This document shows positions 36,442 through 49,100 of a stretch of 64,000 bases of DNA, one piece after another (the first letter of the stretch is position 1; each line of letters opens with the position of its first letter). The position numbers and the translations under genes are program-made. The notes beneath the pieces were generated by a model that did not search any database, was not told the DNA's origin, and was given only the letters and a program-made list of their open reading frames with translations. The stretch comes from Owenia fusiformis (taxonomy: Eukaryota; Annelida; Polychaeta; Sabellida; Oweniidae): the NCBI GenBank assembly GCA_903813345.2, contig CAIIXF020000001.1, positions 37,977,366 through 38,041,365 on the forward strand, in the 5' to 3' direction.

Positions 36442-36649
36442 CAGTGATCTCCCCAGCATTAAAGCAAGTGGGTGTAGCACTCACCTGAGATTTTGAAAAC
36501 AACCTTGTACCCACCTGAAAATCCATTTGCACCCACTTGAAAATGAAAAAATCATGAAAATTGGACCAATTTTGATGATCAATTTTGATCTGAATTGTGA
36601 AAATGAGAATTTTGCACCCACTTGGGAAAAAATCCTGTGGAGAACACTG
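36442..36649. mobile_element. MITE with CAGTGATCTCC termini, copy 2 (inverted)
   Basis: Opens ACAGTGATCTCCCCAGC and closes GTGGAGAACACTG. Read on the minus strand the interior matches 27391-27597 (GTGGGTGCAAATGGATTTTC, AAAATTGGTCCAATTTTC). It lies just outside the start exon of Dab. Confidence 0.75.
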
Positions 36650-37100
36650 TAATATGATTATAGACATTGGCAACGCTGATGTCTTGAAGTGGTGTTCACT
36701 AAACACATGTGTTCACTAGAGAGAGGTGTTCACTAAGACAGGTTTTACTGTGGCTACAGGATCAGAAATGATCAAATTGACAAAAACATACTTATTTGCT
36801 AGTTCGCATTAATGGTTTTATACTTTTACTGATACAAAACAAAAACTCAATAATTAATCATCATATTTTCAGAGTAACAAAATGCTATGAGCACTGTATG
36901 CAAGACAATGTTCCTTACAAAAGAGAATCATTTAGAGCAACCTATTTAAGATTGATTTTCTTATAGAACATGAAAGGTTTCTAGATGTATATACCAAAAC
37001 ATGGTCGGTGTTACTTTGGTATTTCTACAAAATGTTACTTTGAATTTTCCATCAACACTGCAGCATTCCTCAGGCCAGAAAATTTTCATAATTTGATCTT

Positions 37101-38437
37101 TTTTTTTTTTTTTTTATTCCTTCATTCTTATTTATGTACATGTAAATGTAAATATAAATATGTACATGTAAATGTAAGGCAATTTATAATATAAATAAAA
37201 TTTACATAGACAAAAAAATACACTTATAGTTATGTTGTAAATATATGTTGACTAAATGAATGTTGAATAAAATTGCAATTGTTGTTGATTGTTGATTGAT
37301 AAAAGAATGAGTAAGAATAAAGTGTATGTAAAACCAATGCAAGGGATGTGCTTTCATATCCTATTTTGATGCTGTTTACTATATGTTGTAAAGGGATCTA
37401 CAATGTTTTTATTTACTGCTTGAATATCTTTTGAGCAGTTTTCCATGCTTTGTCATGGGCTTCTAACTTGTTATTCTTCTCTGCATTGCTTCTGCTTATG
37501 ATTTCCTGGGCTTCAACATATTTCTTGAGGCCTGTCATATTTGGTGGTTTATTGTCTAATTTGTTGAGATAGATGTAGTGTTTAACCAAGAGTAGCGTCA
37601 GGTTTTCTCCCAAACTGGTGTTCTCTCCTAGGAAGTATTTTGCTCGTCAGGTTTTGTATTTCACACAGTTGGGTGACCATCTCTATGAATGGTTTGACAG
37701 CTATACATTCGTATAGACCATGTTCGATGGTATCCTGTTTGTCTTCTTTACACAATTCACATTGTGGGCTTGTTTTGATTTTCATATTGTGTAGCATTTT
37801 GTTGAAAAATATTGTTCGAAGTAATATTCTATATTGGAAATATCTCAGTTTTGTTTCCTTTGTTGTTATGTATATTCTACAGTAGTTGCATTTCCAGTTT
37901 ATATTTGTGTTGTCTATCGCCTTTTCCCATAGTTGTTGTTGTTTTATTGGTTCTTCAGTGTGGCTTTTTATTAGTATGTTATATGTATCCTTATTCGTCA
38001 TTGTTTGTAGTTCCTTTATAGAAATGGATTCTTCTTTCACATCAGTTTCTGTCTCGGTCCTTCTCTGTGTTTTTATTTGGTTTCTCCATTCTGCTGGTAT
38101 GCTGTGTATGATGTGGTACCATTGAATGAATGTTGTGTTTATTAAATCAAATTTCCTTTTCAGTGCTTGGTACGGGATTAATTGATTGTCCTCATACAAC
38201 TGTTTGATATATATTATCCCTTTGGATTTCCACCCCTCTATATATAAGGTCTCTCTTCTATTTTGTACATGTCTATTGTTCCAAATTATCTGGTTTTCGG
38301 GTGTATGGATGTCCTTGTACTCCTTATAATGTATTGCACACCATGCATTGTATACGTCCCTTGCTGCTGTAAGTTTGATGTTGCTGGCAATCATCGGATT
38401 GATTTCTCTGAGGTTGTATTCCCATGCATGTTCTCTG
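37101..38437 (-). pseudogene. 5'-truncated LINE with L1-like ORF2 C-terminus
   Basis: Retrotransposon fragment read from 38437 down. The frame to 37582 has an L1-type ORF2 C-terminal region: IIWNNRHVQNRRETLYIEGW, a QWYHIIHSIPAEW block and a Cys motif C-x2-C-x9-H-x4-C (CELCKEDKQDTIEHGLYEC). Homology continues in another frame at 37613-37413 (NLTLLLVKHYIYLNK), so a frameshift near 37600 breaks it. The 3' end has AATAAA followed by a poly(A) tract (plus-strand T run 37099-37115). The 13-bp repeat ATAATTTGATCTT at 37088-37100 and 38438-38450 is the target duplication. The reverse-transcriptase part is absent, so it cannot move by itself. Confidence 0.88.
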
Positions 38438-38888
38438 ATAATTTGATCTTGAAATATTAGACATGTTTGCCTAAATCCTCAGTTACATTTGATTTAGGGC
38501 AACCGTACAGCCCCCCCCCCCCTAGCTTCCCAAAATCTAGAGAAATATGCAGCATGAAATATAGGGATAAATAGATTTTGCGAAGCCATGACTGCTGTAT
38601 GGCTGCTGTAAAGCAAATGTAACTGAGGCATAAAAGTTGTGACAAAGCAAGTTAGCCCCTCCTTTTCCAACAGACTTTTAACCAGGCACATGGTGAACAA
38701 TATCATACCTCACAATCAAAAATGGCCACCTCATAATTTACTCATGACAAGCTAATCAGTTCTTGATCGTTGTTTCAAGAAATATATCTGAAAATTGGTT
38801 TCAATAATTAGATTCCTTCTAGTGGTCTGTCTGGCAATGCACAGATAAGAAAGTGCGATATATCTTTTTAGGTTTAATATGAGAAAAA

Positions 38889-39250
38889 GTGCAACTCCTA
38901 AAGTAGCAAAACCCACCAAACAAAACAAATTTTATCAAATCACTAATCATTTTGAACACAATATGATAGAAATAACCAGGCAGTTGTATACCGTCTCCTT
39001 TTAACAAAATTTACATCCATGATATGACATAAGCATATAGAATTCTGACCAAAACATGATACCAGTAATTGAATTATTATAAAAAATTATTTCAGTATAT
39101 GAAATCCGTACCAAATATGACAGCTGGTATTTCAGTTCTCAAAAAGTTTTCAGCCTACTAAGTTTCAACCCAATTTGTCAACCACGCCCCGAACAGACAA
39201 ACAAACGAACAAACAAATAAAAAAACAGATGAACTATATTTAGTGGGATA
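38889..39250. mobile_element. interspersed element with GGGATA end, copy C
   Basis: Short, decayed relative of 8391-9133: AGTAGCAAAACCCACCAAAC at the start, CAAATATGACAGCTGGTATT inside, then CGAACAGACAAACAAACG and TTTAGTGGGATA at the end. The tandem interior is nearly gone and the hairpin is eroded. Confidence 0.55.
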
Positions 39251-42200
39251 ATAAATATTCAAAGAGTAACGCAAAAATATGTAAAAATTAAGACATAATT
39301 TACTAAAATTTCATTTAGTGTAAAGAAATAGATTTTCAAGAAAAAATAAATTGTTAATTGGTATTTCAGTTATTGCCAGACTAACTGAAGGACAGATAGA
39401 GGGCTCCACTATTACTTTGTAGATGCCTAATAAATAGGCTTTTTCTCTTAAATTCATCATCTTCTTGGAGTCTGATAAGTTACCATAATGAGATTTTAGC
39501 TACAATCAATCAAAATAGGAATGACTATAATCATCCAATAATTCCAAGGGGTCCTTTTGAGAGAAGTGTTAATGTCCTATTACTCTTAGAACTCTTTCAA
39601 GGCCATCGATCCTTACAGGATATCATGAGCATTGTATGTTTTAATCACTAAAACAAAGGAATAAATGTCACATTTTAACATCAAAACTTAAAGGCTACAA
39701 CATACAATATGTAATATAGTTAACGAACGTAAGCATAAAATGTTATTCTCATCAATACATGTAGACATATTGATGGCATAATGAGATTATGTTATTGTTA
39801 GGGCCTGATATCAAGATATTGATTGAAGTAGAATTGCTTCTGGCATTCATTGAATACATGTTAGTGGTTTTCAAGGAAAATATTTTGCCAAATATGCTTA
39901 TATTGAGAATATCGATTCACCTTTGCGAACTTTAGTAAGTCAATTTTAGTAGACATTCATAATCTATTGTCTGGATAACTACATGGTTATATGGATATAA
40001 AATTCCCAACTATTCTTTCTCAACTGGATGAAATATCTTTAATTTACCCAAAAAATCTGGTCAATTCTTAATTTCATCTCAGCACGAAGAAAATGCAAGT
40101 TAATCCAATGAGTATTTACTTCAAAGCTTTGATGCTCACTGCATTCAAGTTAAATGGCAAATCCAATCCAGCTACAAGCCATTTGTGACCCCCCACTGCA
40201 ACCAGTGTGAAAAGGTGTAAGTCAAATAGAGAGAGAGGGGGGGGGACTTGTAGCTAGACTATGGCAAATTTTTCTTTTCAATATCTACTCTGAATGCTAG
40301 AATGCTCAGAGCAAGAATCAAGCAAGTGAGCGTATATCATGTCTGTTAATTAAGATGCTACACAGACAAGGTTTCAAGTTAAGTATTGAAAACTGGATGA
40401 ACAACTTCCTAAATTCCAAGCCAATATTTTTCTATTGTCAGGAAATCAATAAGCTCTTTTATGTGCATCATCTGCAAGTGTCTTCTGAACTAGACTTTTT
40501 AATTTGGTCCATTATTCAGAAACCCTATCAACTGAGTAAAATTATATCAGAACAAATGGTCCACATAGTTATCGTTTTCAGAGAAGTCATTGTTCCAGTG
40601 CTAAGGTCTTATCTATTGCACTGATTGTCTATTGCATTTGGTAGTCACAGAACGAAATCTAACACTGATCTGGAAGTTTATGTTAATGAATTCAATTAAT
40701 TTCTAAATTGGAGTTAATGAATGTTTAAGTTAATGGATTATGTATATACATGTATACATAAAAGTTGTTATTCAATGAATACTAATACTAAAATTATACT
40801 ATACTGTCACAGGCAAATTTTTTCATTGGCCTTTTCGGACAAAGAGGCTACAAAACTTTCAAAACTGATCCAGATTTTCAATGATGTTTGCCCCCTCCTT
40901 GTCAATTTACTGATAAATATATTGGTGTATAGGCACATTTAATTACGACTGTGTGGTTCCCACTGGGTTACTAACTAAATGGATAGACGGACTTCCATCA
41001 GAGGAAATTTTTTTTTTAATAATTTTTACCAAGAAGGAGGTTGAAAATGTATACAAATATTTTACCCATCTGTTTATAGTAACATCAGGTTCCAAGGGCT
41101 TCAATTATCAAGTGAGAAACCCCTTGCTTTAGCGACCAGGATGTTAACACAATGCAACCAAGATGTTAACACAACACAACTAAGATGTTAACACAACGCA
41201 ACCAAGATGTTATACAAAATTCACCAGATAACATCATGGAAATTCACTTGATTGTTGGAGCTGCTGGATATACATTAAATATATCTTATAAATGAATACA
41301 CTTCTTCAATTTTGTGCATTCTTACATAACCTTTGCTACTCTAATGCAGACTTTTTAATAAAAAAATCTGTCTTATTTTCCAAACATAATCACAAATTTA
41401 TGTATTTGAAATATGAACTCAATCACTCAGTAGAGAAACTGAATGTTACATCTCTGAAGAATGAAAAATCAGGAAATTTGGAGTCATAGGAAATGAAGTC
41501 AAGTAACATCTCTTATCATGTCTTATAGACATATTAACCCTCCCCCCCTCAGTTCAATCCCCATCCGTTAAATTTTAATTTTTTTCAATTAATTTTTATA
41601 TAACATATAAAAACTTATTTTAAAAAACCAGCAATGACAAATAACGTCCCTTTTAAGTATTTTATTACAAGCCATGCTGACCATCATTGACTTTTACATT
41701 TTGGTGAAAATGCATCTTTTTTAATAGATCTCATATCTTAGAAGCGTATCAGTTCAAAAAAATCTAAGAAGACCTAACATATTTTACCATACTGTGCACC
41801 TATTAATTTAGCAATTCAATCATAGTTTTTCTCTTGAAAAAATCGTCCATATTTGTTGAATTCTTGAAGAAATTGTCGTATCCCCCCTAATCCCCCCTAT
41901 CCCCCTCCGTTCATTCTGTCCTATCACCGGGGCATGCACAAACTTTATGTTGAGAGAATGATTCATCTGCAATTCATTAACCTGAGCCTAAGATTACCAT
42001 TCACTTCAAAATTTAGCTCAACAAGTTAAACCTAAAATCTGGCCTTATTTCTTAACTGATATCTCTTGTGACCCGACTAGGTTTGACTTCCAAAAATGAT
42101 CAGAATACCCACATTTCACAATTATAAATGAACATTTAACACAAAGTTTTACGTGGAATTTTTTGATGGAAGGTGTTTCTATATTATTGTCTTGTTGAGC

Positions 42201-43179
42201 ATCTTTCGCATATCATCAAGGAAAATTGGATATAATCAATCGTGAAGTTTGACCCCCAACTTGATATTCTTAATCTCTTCAAGCAATTTGTTAAGCGCTG
42301 ATCATGACTGCATATTTCTATAAAGAGAATGGCTGATATTCTAGCAGTAGCAACAACCTTGAGCGATGACGAAAATGTCGCTACTGTCTGATATTTCAAA
42401 TGGCTGTAAATAGCAATAGCAATCAAAAGCAAATTAGCAATCTAAAAGATTTTAACTAATATCTTAATCACTTCTGGTGAGCTTTGAGATCTTTGTTAAT
42501 AAGACCAAAAACTCGCGATTCAAATTCTGTGAAAAAATGGTGACTGTTAATTTTGAATTTTGTAATCACGACACAAGGCAGAATATCGACTAGGAACCCT
42601 GGGAGCGAATCCTGCACATCCCAATTGTTAGCTGCATGAATACATAGCACAGAAGTTAAACCCAAATTGGCCTCAAGAAAATACACATTAATAAATTAAG
42701 GCTGTTACGTTTGCTTGTTGGAGCCTAGATTCAGACTTCAGATTCAGGTCATTTTTTCCAATATTTTTAGAATGTGAACACAATTCAAATACATAATTTA
42801 CGCACATCCTATCTTATATCAAAGTAAGCCTTACCTTAGTATGTTATTCTACTCCTCTTCTATCGATGGAGCATACTATTGTCGCTAAAAATTTGCTTGA
42901 TTAGAAGAAAACTGAGAAAGTACGGAAATTTTATATGAATTTTTCAACACCCCTTCACCTTTGACATTTTATCTTGGAGTTGTACATTTTGGTAGCGAAA
43001 TGTTTATTTTTTCAAGTTTTTTTATTTATAAAATTTGATATTTTGTCAATATATTTGATAAATAACATTCAGTAGGATCTATTGATATTGTGGCCCAAAA
43101 TGTTGTGATTAATGAGATATCTTAGAATTTCTGAAGTCACATGTCATTCACTCCGGATTAAGTTGCTACTCTAAACAAG
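39251..43179. other. intergenic region upstream of ZC2HC1
   Basis: AT-rich DNA between the divergently transcribed Dab and ZC2HC1 genes. Apart from a 22-bp tandem repeat (41135-41212) and C-rich patches near 41531 and 41881-41910, I see no gene or recognised repeat. The ZC2HC1 promoter should lie at its right end. Confidence 0.5.
41135..41212. repeat. 22-bp tandem repeat, about 3.5 units
   Basis: Units of the form ACCAAGATGTTAACACAACG with two further bases are repeated in register at 41135, 41157, 41179 and 41201, with few substitutions; the last is partial. Confidence 0.88.
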
Positions 43180-43195
43180 ATGGCGGAATACGAAG
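43180..43195 (+). CDS. ZC2HC1: ZC2HC1 exon 1, start codon in TISU-like context
   Basis: CAAGATGGCGGAA encloses the ATG; the exon codes MAEYE plus one base before the donor GTAAAA (phase 1). The start sequence matches the TISU/YY1 element (SAASATGGCGGC) at all but its last base, suggesting a short leader. No in-frame alternative is evident. Confidence 0.82.
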
Positions 43196-46100
43196 GTAAA
43201 ATATTTCAACTATTTTGTCAAATTATGAAGTATTCATAGAACTCATCGTGTATATTGTGATAGTAATATTGGCGGTTGTATATAAAGTATAATTTAAAGA
43301 ACATTTTTGGAATAGAATGACAAAAAGAAATCAGTAGTCTAGGCTAACTAACTTTACCCACAACATTTTAGAAATCGGGTCTAAAATTTAGCCTAGCTGA
43401 GTAGCTCTAGGCGAACTCCCGTGCAGTGATATATCACTGCTGCAGGTATCTCACCGTAAGCATGGTAACGTCGTAATAAACAACTGACGTGATTGGTTCT
43501 AGTCCCATGCTCAGGTCGCGTGATTGTAAAATTTACTACTTTTTTCAAGGCCTGACTGCGTCGCTAACATGCTAAATATAAGAGTTACAGTTCGGGACAT
43601 AAATAAATGACAGGAAGATTTGCTGAAGTGAGAATTTCCCATGTTAAAAATGAGAGAATTTTCAAGAGGCCATACATCAGTGGATGAGATTATACAAAAT
43701 GTGAAATATACAAATTTTAAGGGATATGTGTCTAGACAATATTGGAAATTATGGGCTTTCAGACGACCATAATTAGGAAATGGTGATCGAAAATCGACCT
43801 GTCATTTATTTTTGTCCCCAACTGTAGCTGACGTTTGGGAGTCTGACTTACCTTCTAAAGGTTAGAACCCGAATCTTAATGAAACCATATCACCTTTGTT
43901 GCATCGATGATGATGCATAAACATAGCATTTGATAGAAATTAGCGTAAATGCTTTTCCGACTTTTTCATTTTTCATCAATGTTGACTTCCGGGAAGGCGT
44001 TGTAGTTATCACGAAATAACGCATTGACCCTTGAACTTTACTTTGTTGACGTGTCAACCAAGCATGTCTGGTGTGAAAATTAAAAGAATATTAAGCAATG
44101 TTCTACATCCGCCAAGCTAAGTGAAGTAGTCAATATTTAAAATTACCAATTTCAAGTGAAGTACGCAACGAACGAAACTGCGTGATCTACACTCCCACTA
44201 TTGGTCTGAATGAAATGCTACGTAGAAATATGAGCCGTCTGCTGTATTAGTCGATTAATAGAGTAAGACCTGTTGGTGATGCTTTATAATTTAGACCAAA
44301 ACATTGAAGAACAAACGAACCTGTAAATCGTGAAAACAACGAACAAATTTTCGGTTTTCACATATGTTCGGTAATTTTTCGTATTGAAACTTCCGGAACT
44401 TACAAGGAAATCATTCATTTCCTCGATCCATGATTTACCTCTTGGATGTTGTGGCAAATGCTCCATGGTTGACGGAACAAATTTGATATGGTTTCATTAA
44501 GATTCGGGTTCTAACCTTTAGAAGGTAAGTCAGACTCCCAAACGTCAGCTAACTCTTATATTTAGCATGTTAGCGACGAAGTCAGGCCTTGAAAAAAGTA
44601 GTAGACAATTTCATTGATTGAATTGCGCGTATTAACTAATAAACAACACGTGCGGTAAACTATTACCAACACAACTTTTACTCAGAATTCCTTCCACGGT
44701 GATTTCTTCTCATATTTCAATAATTTTGAAATATTTTGACAAAATAATGTTTGGGGAACATTTATGGATACATATTTCATAAGTTGTGTGAAAATTGACC
44801 ACATATATGATGAAAAGGGGAACTATTTTTCTACAAATTTTGAGGATTTTCTTCATCTGCCCGCCGCAGTGTCTATACCGAGACACTGCATGGGAGTTCG
44901 AGCTCTAGGCCTAGGCTTAGTCAATCTTTTTCCTGTAGTCTGCCTGTACTAACGATTACAACATGGGAGAATAAATTATCCACGTCTCTTACATATGAAA
45001 TACTTACCTCAATAAATTTTAGGATTCTTTTTCTGAAGTTGAATCCCCAATCGTAGTGTTCCTACCAAAACGGATTTGCCTACATACCCCTGAGACTCTA
45101 ATCTGATAGATAGAATGCACAAATAAAACAAAAGTTTTGCTATTTTAGGTAAAAAGTTCTCTAAATTTTTGAAGTGATTTTACCTGTTAATTCTGTCATT
45201 GGTCCGCCATTTTGCGGAAGTTACACTGAAACACAAACTCCATGAAACGAAATCACTAGAAAAAAACATGGCACACATCGTGCATATGCGCATTAATGTT
45301 AAAACCAATCAGATTATTTGATTCTTTTGCGTACATGAATTATTTGCTTCTGAGCACTTACCATTAAAAGCTAACCACAATAAACAAACCTAGCGGAGAT
45401 TAGCCTTACTTCATTTTAGCGAAATTTCAGCTCAAACTCGTGACAAATGCATTATGCATACGCTGGTATAAAGCCTTAGAGACACTCATTTTGGTAAATT
45501 TGATTTACGGTGTATACTTTTCTGCAGTTTGTGGGAGTTTGGGACATTAAATGTTAAAATTCAAGAAAATATGCCATCTATACGACTTATCAATTAATTT
45601 GTATCAGCATTGTATATGATTGTTCAGATGTACATACAGCCTTAAAGCATTGATTTATTTGCAGCATTTAGAGGTGAATCTGTTGTTGATGATAGAGTGC
45701 CATGCTCAATATGTAGCAGGAAGTTTATGCCAGAATCACTAGTAAGTCTGATACAGAAACTGGAATATGAAATCTGCTATATTAAGATTTCTTTGATTCT
45801 AATGTAACTATATAGTTGCCTGTCATACTCATACGGATTAGAATTCTAAGCTAACATAGTTAGTGGTAGCCATTAGGTAAATCATATCGCTGAAGGCAAA
45901 GGGGAGAAAAAGCCCTGTTTGGCAATATTTTGGCTATCCCATGATTTGGGATTTATGTCGAGAGAGGCCAGATTTGTTGCAAGCTATTTATATTTATTTC
46001 ACCCTATGTAGACAGAGCCTGTGGGAAATATTGGGTGCGGAGCAAATGAGCGGAGGGTGCGGAGCTAACGGTCATTTTTGAATTTAAATTTGGGATATTT

Positions 46101-49100
46101 TTGAAACTAAGCCATTTTGGGACTTCAAATATACCAAGATATGTGTATTTGACACCAAATATCAATACAATTGTGAAAATAGTAGCGCAATTCATTCTAT
46201 AGCGACGCAGTGTGTCTTAAACCTTTCCCAGACCTATATATTTTGAAATTGTCCTTTTAATACTGAGTCCCCAGCATTCATAAAAAATGGTGTTCAAGGT
46301 ACAATATCTATACAAATTATTTTTGCATCTTGGAAGCCAGGCAGTATCTGTGTGATTTTATAAAAATTCGGAAATGTTTTTCAGATATGAGCCCCCTCTA
46401 AATATTGGGTGCGGAGGAGCTCCATAAACGTACCTCCGCACCCAATATTTAGAGGGGGCTCATATCTGAAGAACATTTCCAAATTTTTATAAAATCACAC
46501 AGATACTGCCTGGCTTGCAAGATGCAAAAATAATTTGCATGGGAAGTGTATCTTGAACACCATTTTTTATAAATGCTGGGGACGCAGTATTAAAAGGATA
46601 GTCTCAAAATATATAGGTCTGGGAAATGTTTAAGGCATACTGCGTTGCTATAAAATGAATTGCACTACTATTTTCACAATTTTATTGATATTTGGTGTCA
46701 AATACACATATCTTGGTATATTTGAAGTCCCAAAACGGCTTAGTTTCAGAAATATCCCAATTTTAAATTCAAAAATGACCGTTAGCTCCGCACCCTCCGC
46801 TCATTTGCGCCGCACCCAATATTTCCCACAGGCTCTGTCTGCATAGAGTGTATTTTATATTTGTCATCTTGTACAAGTGAGAAGCATGAGTAAAATCCGG
46901 GGTAAAATCATGCTACATTTCAAGTTATACCTAGGAAACATCTGAGACTCAAATGTATTTTTAATTAATCTAATGTACCCATTTACAGTTTCTGACCCAA
47001 TCCGAAAGGGTTCCATTCCGAGGCCTTACATTCCGAACAGAACCTTTCAGAATTTTTTGTTCCATGATACCTCTATTGACTGTAAGCTGTTTAATGATTA
47101 CATTGCAATATCATTTTAGGGCAAACATGAACCTATCTGTGCCAAATCAAATGCCAAGAAGAGGAAGGTGTTTGACTCAGCTAAACATAGGGCTGCTGGA
47201 ACTGATATAAAATTAGCAAAAGACAGACCAAAACCTGGAGCCATACAGGTAAATCATCAGAAGGTAAATGCTTTTATAGTTGCTTTTAGTCCAATCGTAA
47301 TGGGCATTCTGTTGCTAGGGGAGATCAGAGGTCCTCAAATCAAAGTAGGGGTCTACAAATCATAAGGTATGTGAGTATTATTAAACTCAAATACATAAGG
47401 TACTGTATTCGTCTTTGAGTTAGTGCAACTTAAAGAAACGTTAAGCCCATATATTTTTAGGCTGCTATACTTAATGCACACTGCTTACTTAATAATGTTA
47501 AGACTCATTTTATTCCAGATATCATACTTAGGAGAACATATGCATTTTTCACTGGGATGAAATCATTAAACTCAAATCATGATCAATTGCATGTCTTTTA
47601 TAGCTTCAATAATATTAATGGTATAAATGAATCAATAATTTCCCTACTCAATGTCAAGTATATTGGCTTTACAAGTAAAGGATCAAAATAAGTGATAAGA
47701 TCCCAGAAAATTTCATGCATAGGAGCTTCAAAAACAAGTTGAGAAATTCATGAACTTCTGAGCCCATGAGATTTTCTGATTTGCTGTATGTGAATTGTCC
47801 CATGAAATGTGCATGTATATTTCAGCCAGCTGCAGCGCCCAAGTCTAATTGGCGTGAAGAACACGAGGACTTCATCAGAAACATCAGGGCTGCCAGGGGA
47901 GCCCAACATGCCATGAAAACAGGGGCTCCCTTACCACCCCCTCCCCCAGCTAAAGTACCCAAAGGTATATTCATTTATCCACAGGTTTATCCTAGGTTTT
48001 CCTTGCATATATAGACCAAAAAGTCAGATTTGAATTTAGTGCATTTTCTTCTTAATCTTGGGCACATTTTTGGCTCTGTAGCACAATTTTAAGTTTTGTG
48101 ATAAGACCGGTTTCCTATGGCCAGGCTCAATTACTGGGGAAAGCCAATAGTTCATGTACATAAATGTACTGTGGAAATAGGTTTGACAAAATTATTGACT
48201 CAAAAATAGATTAAAATAGTTGCTTACATGTTTGAAAACAAACAAACTTCTTTTCTAATTTGAAACTAAATTAGAATAGTTTCCTGCATGTCCTACATCT
48301 TTGAATTTTAATGCTACAATGTTACAAACTTGTATATACTATTATTGCATCTTTTTAGGAACATTTTAACAAAACAGCCATTTGTACTATTTTCTTCCAG
48401 ATTATGTACATTGTGACTACTGTGATCGAAACTTTAATGCCACAGCTGCCGAACGACATATTCCATTCTGCCGGGAGAAGTCAGGTAGAGTTCTTAAGAA
48501 TATGCCAACTGCAGATGCTAAAGCCAGAAGGGAAGCAACCCTAAAGGTTAGTCATGACAAGGATCGGCATATTGCTAAAAATTATACAAAAATCACAAAT
48601 CAATGAATAGTTAATTGATGTTATGTCATTTTATGGAAGGAAACGTGTATATTAGACCATATAAAATAGATGGCATAATACAAGTTGCCAGCATTATCAG
48701 TTATACTATTCTGTAACAAATTGTCACAAATACCAGTGTATAAAATTCACCCGAAAACGTTATTATTTCCAAGGGATTATTTAAGTTTATTATAAATTGC
48801 CTGTATAGAAAAGAAAAAATTGACTGAGATTATTTACTTTTTATGCTGATATATCCAGATGGGACTACTAGAGAGTAGAGACCCAAGTTATACAGACAAC
48901 TGTAATATGTTGTCATGATCTTTCAGTATAAAGCACCCAGGTTGAAGCCAAAAACTATGAGCCCCTCTGGAGGTATGAGTGGTCCAGGAGGGGGTTATGG
49001 AGACCCAGGGTCTACTATGCCAGCTAGATCTGCACCCCGGGGGCGTAAGTATACATTAATGATTATTAAGCAGGCCCTGTAGCCAGCTTATGACAAGGGG

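Noticed and set aside
40355-40624. 89-codon plus-strand frame in the intergenic region
   Set aside because: No recognisable motif, ordinary length for AT-rich DNA and no splice context.
42580-42620. GGGAGCGAATCCTGC considered as a tRNA T-arm
   Set aside because: No acceptor stem, anticodon arm or A box could be placed around it.
46004-46846. Two nearly identical 63-residue frames on opposite strands
   Set aside because: They are mirror images created by the palindrome; there is no independent evidence of coding.
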